Below are positions 16,946 through 20,436 of a DNA stretch of 20,436 nucleotides, in pieces (within the stretch, counting starts at the first letter, position 1; every line of letters starts with the position of its first letter). This DNA comes from Porphyromonadaceae bacterium UBA4702 (lineage in GTDB: Bacteria > Bacteroidota > Bacteroidia > Bacteroidales > Muribaculaceae), in assembly GCA_002404675.1 (NCBI GenBank), contig DHKE01000046.1:1-20436 (forward strand), read 5' to 3'. The notes below the pieces were generated by a model. That model did not search any database. It was not told where the DNA came from and saw nothing but the letters and a program-made list of their open reading frames with translations. Position numbers and translations under genes: made by a program.

Positions 16946-17233
16946 TTATTTCCCGCAAGTGGGCAAAGTTGTATTTGTTTCAATACCAGGCGCAATTTCC
17001 TCAAGTCTGCAATCACCGGTATTATTAGCATCTACACACGCATCCACAAAGTTTGTGCATACACCAGAGTTGGTTGTTTTACCACACGCCTTAGCTCTAT
17101 TTGTACAAGTTCCAGGGTTTGCCCCGCCCACTGCACCCATATCTGTGGTGAGCAGGATAGACTGACAGCCATCTGATTCTACTGTTTCGAGGGAGTTGAT
17201 GAACGCCTCGATACGCTGATTTCTTTTGTTCAT
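16946..17233 (-). CDS. Cysteine-rich RiPP precursor P4, first gene of the core operon
   Basis: Precursor of 95 residues. Leader MNKRNQRIEAFINSLETV, then SILLTTDMGAVGG. The core has six Cys spaced x6, x8, x6, x8, x17; repeats CTNRAKACGKTTNSGV and CTNFVDACVDANNTGD align residue by residue with C-T-N, A-C and N-x-G. Ends CGK. It has one extra cysteine in the leader (SDGCQS), absent from the others. The stop codon lies 9 nt before the maturase start, so this precursor is the one physically tied to the enzyme. Substrate for the maturase and exporter by inference; activity unknown. Confidence 0.9.
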   Translation of the reverse strand: MNKRNQRIEAFINSLETVESDGCQSILLTTDMGAVGGANPGTCTNRAKACGKTTNSGVCTNFVDACVDANNTGDCRLEEIAPGIETNTTLPTCGK

Positions 17234-17277
17234 TTTCTTTTTATTTTTGGTTATACATTATGTTTGTTCTCTCTACG

Positions 17278-17292
17278 AGCATTTGATGCTCA
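17278..17292 (-). promoter_or_regulatory. Leader hairpin of P4 mRNA
   Basis: Perfect 6-bp stem GAGCAT-TTG-ATGCTC, 44 nt before the P4 start. A second, longer inverted repeat lies close to the predicted transcript start (TGAACCAA at about 17322-17329 with TTGGTTCA at about 17358-17365). Confidence 0.65.
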
Positions 17293-17369
17293 TATAAGTT
17301 ATGCCTGTTATCAGCCTGTAATGAACCAAACGGCAAGACCAACAAACGGCTCGCCGCTTGGTTCAGTGG

Positions 17370-17400
17370 CAAAGTTACTATTTTATTTTCATTCCACAAA
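17370..17400 (-). promoter_or_regulatory. Bacteroidetes-type promoter of the core operon
   Basis: Minus-strand TTTG - 19 nt - TAACTTTG. Spacer differs from those of P1-P3 and resembles that of P5 (TATTTTATTTTCATTCCA-like). It likely drives P4, maturase, B5 and exporter as one unit. Confidence 0.8.
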
Positions 17401-17442
17401 ATAAATCTGATATTTTTTCATGGCATTAAAATCACAGACTGA

Positions 17443-19530
17443 TTAATTACTGCCAACAACACCAGACTCGATTTCCTGCGGACGGTCGATGTCGATGTTT
17501 TTCTCAACTTTCTTGCCGTAACCGAAAGTATACGACAGGTTTATTCTCAGGCAACGACCTATTGACAAGTTATGACGGATTGACGAATAGATGCCGCTGT
17601 TCAATTCTCGCCAAGACTTGCGGTTTTGATTGAATATATCGTTGATTGTCATTGACAGATACAGGTCTCCATTGCCGTAGGTGAACGAGGCCCACCAATC
17701 GTCGGAATACCAGCAGCGTTCCATTCCGCTCTTGTCGAGACCCTTCTCCGTGCCGTCATATCCAATATCTACCGAACAATAATCATTAATGGTGAATCCT
17801 GCGGAGCCTCGGATTCTGAACCGGCTTATATCGTTTGCATATTCTCCATGAGTCTTGTAATAATGGAATTCAGGCTGAAGATGCAAATTCAGTCTATTGG
17901 AAAAGAGATTCACGCTAAAAGAGCCGCCCAGATGGCAACTGTCTGTAGAGCCTCCGTTGATATATGTGTTGACCACGCCGCCTTGCTCTGCATCAGCGGC
18001 TGCGTAACTGCTGACAAGCGTATTGTTTTCTCGGCGGTACGAGCCAAACAGCGCTGCATTGAACCAGTCTGTCCCCAGCCATGTTAAGTCAATATGTGGA
18101 AACCACGATGTTTCGTTGACAAGCGCAGGATTGCCTTGCAGCCACATCAGCTCGCTCTGCCGCACCAGCACATCGCCCGACTGGCTTGCCGATGGCATAT
18201 CGCTGCTATAAAACAAATTAGCAGAAAAGCGCAGTTTGCGGCTGATGCGCCAAAAGAGACCCAGCTGCCCCCTCGGCTCGACTTTGCTGTAACGGTCCAA
18301 GTCGCTGACTTTCCAATACGTGGCTGTGACGCCGGGCTTCAAATCCATCCAGAAATTGTCAGACGGAATCCACGCAAACCGCAATGTCGTGCGCGTTTCG
18401 CCTCGCCACTGATCTACCTTTTGGTCTGCCGAGCCGGCATAGCGTGTTGAAAACCAGTTCATTGACGATGTTGCAATCAGCTGGACAAAAAATTTTTTGC
18501 TGGGCTGGAAAGTGGGCTGTAAACTCAATCCCGCAGTATGTACATCTTCTTCAGAGGCATTGTATATCGGATCAAGCTCGCCGTTGCGGTACATCGAACT
18601 GTTGTCTTTGTGCGAGTAACCGTAATTCCACTGTGAGTATATATGCCATTTCGGATTGATCCAGATCCCATACGACCCTGACAACTGCGGTGACGCAGAC
18701 CGTCCCGAACTCTGCGAGAGTGCAGACGAAGACTTGAAAAGCTCCGGCGACCAACTTTCAGTATCGAAAGAGCCGCTGCCCGGATTTCTGTTCCAGCGAA
18801 AACCGAGCGTATGGGTAATTTTGACCTTGTCAGTCACATACCGGGCATTGAGGCCAGCCGATATTCTGTCGTTGCGTGACCACGAATGACCGTCATACTC
18901 GCGTTTGACGTTATCGTAATAGTTCCCGCCATAATAGATGCCGGCATAGTTGTCCTCACCGCTGTACGATGAGCTGTGGTCGCGGCTGTACCCACCGTCA
19001 AACATGACACCGTAGGTCATCTTGTGATATACAAGCTTGTTTGCGGCACTGTAACTGCCTTCGTTGGGGATTTCCTGCCGCGCATTGATACGAGTGACAC
19101 CGCCAACCTCATACTCTGTCATCACAAAGTTCACCACTGCGGCACAACCCTCATATCGTGGGTCTGTCGGGTTCTCCATATACTCGACACGTTTCGCCTG
19201 TTTCGGCCAGAATGTCGCAATGTCGGTTGACTCTGCCCTCACGCCGTTGATGAAATACACCACATCTTGACCATTCAGTCCAATGGCTTTGCCGTCAATG
19301 ATTCTCACTGTCGGCAAATGCATCATTTTAAGCAGCGACTCGGGGGAGTTCGACAGGTTCTTCTCTCGTTTGTTGGGAATAAACACAACCTTCTCACCCT
19401 CAATCCACGCACGCTCACTCTTGACAACGACCTCTTTCAGCTCGGTCGCCACTGTGTCGGCAGCAGCAGTTTCTGCACGCATCGGCATCACACATGCCAC
19501 CAGCAACAAAATTAAATACACGTTTTTCAT
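17443..19530 (-). CDS. TonB-type outer-membrane barrel B6 (OMP_b-brl_3-like), paired with precursor P5
   Basis: Barrel protein of 695 residues with signal peptide MKNVYLILLLVACVMPMRA, TonB-box-like LKEVVVK at 31-37, plug with NGQDVVYFINGVRA and DPRYEGC, barrel hallmark SGDVLVRQSELMWLQGNP, final strand LSYTFGYGKK and tail IDIDRPQEIESGVVGSN. It is mosaic: a central block (LQPTFQPSKKFF to WIPSDNFWMDLKPG) follows B5, the next block (WKVSDLDRYSKVEP, GLFWRISRKLR) follows B2, and the C-terminal third is its own (INDYCSVDIGYDGTEKGLD). It stands about 210 nt downstream of P5 with repeat R5 between. Function inferred from family and pairing. Confidence 0.9.
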   Translation of the reverse strand: MKNVYLILLLVACVMPMRAETAAADTVATELKEVVVKSERAWIEGEKVVFIPNKREKNLSNSPESLLKMMHLPTVRIIDGKAIGLNGQDVVYFINGVRAESTDIATFWPKQAKRVEYMENPTDPRYEGCAAVVNFVMTEYEVGGVTRINARQEIPNEGSYSAANKLVYHKMTYGVMFDGGYSRDHSSSYSGEDNYAGIYYGGNYYDNVKREYDGHSWSRNDRISAGLNARYVTDKVKITHTLGFRWNRNPGSGSFDTESWSPELFKSSSALSQSSGRSASPQLSGSYGIWINPKWHIYSQWNYGYSHKDNSSMYRNGELDPIYNASEEDVHTAGLSLQPTFQPSKKFFVQLIATSSMNWFSTRYAGSADQKVDQWRGETRTTLRFAWIPSDNFWMDLKPGVTATYWKVSDLDRYSKVEPRGQLGLFWRISRKLRFSANLFYSSDMPSASQSGDVLVRQSELMWLQGNPALVNETSWFPHIDLTWLGTDWFNAALFGSYRRENNTLVSSYAAADAEQGGVVNTYINGGSTDSCHLGGSFSVNLFSNRLNLHLQPEFHYYKTHGEYANDISRFRIRGSAGFTINDYCSVDIGYDGTEKGLDKSGMERCWYSDDWWASFTYGNGDLYLSMTINDIFNQNRKSWRELNSGIYSSIRHNLSIGRCLRINLSYTFGYGKKVEKNIDIDRPQEIESGVVGSN

Positions 19531-19560
19531 TCAATCAAATTTTTTCGGGTTACACATCAT

Positions 19561-19583
19561 GTCGCGACGAGGTTCGTCATGAC
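19561..19583 (-). promoter_or_regulatory. Hairpin in the leader of B6
   Basis: GTCGCGACGA-GGT-TCGTCATGAC, a 10-bp stem with two mismatched positions (partly G-U compatible), 30 nt upstream of the B6 start. Confidence 0.5.
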
Positions 19584-19604
19584 ACTATGATTAATCTCTG
19601 CAAT

Positions 19605-19698
19605 GTAGAGACACGGCATGCCGTATTCGAAGGAAGACACTGGCAACTGATTGATTTCCTGCAATCTGCTCTGCGGATACGGCACGCCGTGTCCCTAC
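19605..19698. repeat. Composite palindromic repeat R5, left arm decayed
   Basis: Left arm GACACGGCATGCCGTATTC carries substitutions; right arm GGATACGGCACGCCGTGTCC is nearly intact, followed by CTACTTTGCTGCGCAAATGCGCA as at R2. It lies between P5 and B6. Confidence 0.75.
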
Positions 19699-19741
19699 TT
19701 TGCTGCGCAAATGCGCATTGGCATTTCGACTTGTTTAGCTG

Positions 19742-20029
19742 TTAGCTGCAGCCGAAATTTGTGATGGGAGTCACAGGCTTTGTTTCAGGATCTTTAATCA
19801 AACAAGCTCCTGAATTATCTGCCGTTGCACATGAAGCCACAGTGTTAGTACACTCTCCCGAGTTAGCAGTACCGCCACAAAGATTCTGTGACTCATTGGT
19901 GCATTTTTTAGTGTTGTCACCACCGATTGCGCTCATATCGGTGGTGAGCAGGAAGGACTGACTGCCATCTGCTTCCACTGTTTCGAGGGAGTTGATGAAC
20001 GCCTCGATGCGCTGTTTTCGCGTACTCAT
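19742..20029 (-). CDS. Cysteine-rich RiPP precursor P5
   Basis: Precursor of 95 residues. Leader MSTRKQRIEAFINSLETV, then SFLLTTDMSAIGG. The core has six Cys spaced x7, x8, x6, x8, x17; repeats open with CTNESQNLC and CTNTVASC, and the C-x4-N-S-G motif appears in both halves (CGGTANSGEC, CATADNSGAC). Ends CS. It has a dedicated promoter and structured leader. Likely processed by the maturase and exporter encoded 3-9 kb downstream. Paired with B6. Confidence 0.88.
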   Translation of the reverse strand: MSTRKQRIEAFINSLETVEADGSQSFLLTTDMSAIGGDNTKKCTNESQNLCGGTANSGECTNTVASCATADNSGACLIKDPETKPVTPITNFGCS

Positions 20030-20070
20030 GATAAGTAGTTTTTGAGGTTAATAATATATTTGTACTCTCA

Positions 20071-20089
20071 ATTGGCATCAAATGCCAAT
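20071..20089 (-). promoter_or_regulatory. Leader hairpin of P5 mRNA, stem sequence changed
   Basis: Perfect 8-bp stem ATTGGCAT-CAA-ATGCCAAT, 41 nt before the P5 start. It occupies the same place as the GAGCAT/ATGCTC hairpins of P1-P4 but with other bases in the stem, so pairing, not sequence, is kept. Confidence 0.65.
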
Positions 20090-20145
20090 GTGGTTTGTCT
20101 GCCAAACGGCAACGCAGGCAACCGGCTCGCCGTTCAGTTCAATCG

Positions 20146-20177
20146 CAAAGTTATAACTTTATTTTCATTCCACCAAA
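20146..20177 (-). promoter_or_regulatory. Bacteroidetes-type promoter of P5/B6 cassette
   Basis: Minus-strand TTTG - 20 nt - TAACTTTG. Predicted transcript start near 20139, leader about 110 nt. Confidence 0.8.
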
Positions 20178-20408
20178 CAACTGGCGATTATTTTCGCGAA
20201 TTTTTTTTCGGCATACGGATTTACAACACGCGATTACGCCCTAAAACAGGCATCACAGCGATACAAACAGCGGTTAATTTCCTCCTCTCAAGCAACATTG
20301 ATACAAGGCAATACCTCCGCGCCAAATCAAACATTATTAACCTCATAATAGTCCTCGCTTCATGCACTTTTCACATAGCCGATTTTGAAAATCGCATCGC
20401 GAATACAA
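20178..20408. other. Intergenic stretch with no recognised gene
   Basis: Upstream of the P5 promoter. I see no precursor-like leader, no barrel fragment, no RNA gene and no convincing ORF. A plus-strand reading frame crosses it, but that frame also runs through the P5 leader and promoter and shows no family resemblance. Confidence 0.5.
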
Positions 20409-20436
20409 GCGCAGCCAAGTAGGGACACGGCGTGCC
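20409..20436. repeat. Composite palindromic repeat R6, cut by window edge
   Basis: GCGCAGCCAAGTAGGGACAC followed by GGCGTGCC matches the left flank and left arm of R1; the rest lies outside the window. Confidence 0.75.

Noticed and set aside
102..19530. Barrels considered as SusC-type glycan importers
   Set aside because: No SusD partner, no CarboxypepD N-terminal domain, no glycoside hydrolases nearby, and length is about 690 rather than about 1000 residues.
2629..20029. Precursors considered as lanthipeptides or bacteroidetocin-like simple bacteriocins
   Set aside because: No LanB, LanC, LanM or LanKC enzyme is present, and the cores are much longer and more Cys-rich than simple double-glycine bacteriocins; the only modifying enzyme is radical SAM/SPASM.
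20042..20422. Plus-strand frame of 126 codons at the right edge
   Set aside because: It covers the P5 leader and promoter and has no recognisable motif or promoter of its own.
2303..20436. Palindromic repeats considered as a CRISPR array
   Set aside because: Copies are kilobases apart, built of paired palindromes, with no regular spacers and no cas genes.

Overview
The window reads as a chromosomal segment of a Bacteroidales bacterium. The evidence is the Bacteroidetes-type promoters (TAnnTTTG -7 box with a TTTG -33 box 19-20 nt upstream) before six transcription units, the absence of obvious Shine-Dalgarno sequences, the OMP_b-brl_3-like TonB-type outer-membrane barrels, and the 'GG' peptide-export leaders. 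Family or genus cannot be fixed from the sequence alone; a gut Muribaculaceae- or Prevotella-like host is a guess. Every gene I accept is on the minus strand, so transcription runs from high to low coordinates.

The window is one system: a multi-precursor ribosomal-peptide (RiPP) locus. It holds five small cysteine-rich precursors (P1-P5, numbered by coordinate), one radical SAM/SPASM maturase, one C39-peptidase ABC exporter, and six paralogous outer-membrane barrels (B1-B6). The core operon is P4 - maturase - B5 - exporter (17400 to 11309), with gaps of 9, 12 and 33 nt and a hairpin terminator candidate after the exporter. Four satellite cassettes have the layout promoter - ~110-130 nt structured leader - precursor - palindromic repeat element - hairpin - barrel: P5/B6 (20177 to 17443), P3/B3 (8823 to 5927), P2/B2 (5879 to 3147) and P1/B1 (3101 to 102). 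B4 (11047 to 8869) is an orphan barrel with its own promoter and no precursor.

Inferred logic: each precursor has an almost constant ~35-residue leader (RIEAFINSLETV...LLTTDMSAIGG) followed by a variable core with six cysteines in a fixed pattern and an invariant C-x-N motif occurring twice. One maturase probably modifies all cores, and the C39 domain of the exporter cuts after Gly-Gly and exports the product. Each peptide is paired with a barrel whose plug is nearly constant and whose barrel is variable. This looks like a ligand/receptor or toxin/immunity repertoire expanded by tandem duplication and recombination. The peptide's chemistry and the barrels' role (uptake, export conduit, or immunity) are not shown by the sequence.

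Non-coding content is unusually informative. It includes a composite palindromic repeat (GGACACGGC-GT-GCCGTGTCC and its inverse about 45 bp apart) between each satellite precursor and its barrel. It also includes a hairpin 41-44 nt upstream of every precursor start and a second hairpin about 30 nt upstream of five of the six barrel starts. In both hairpin sets the stem sequence changes in at least one copy while pairing is kept.
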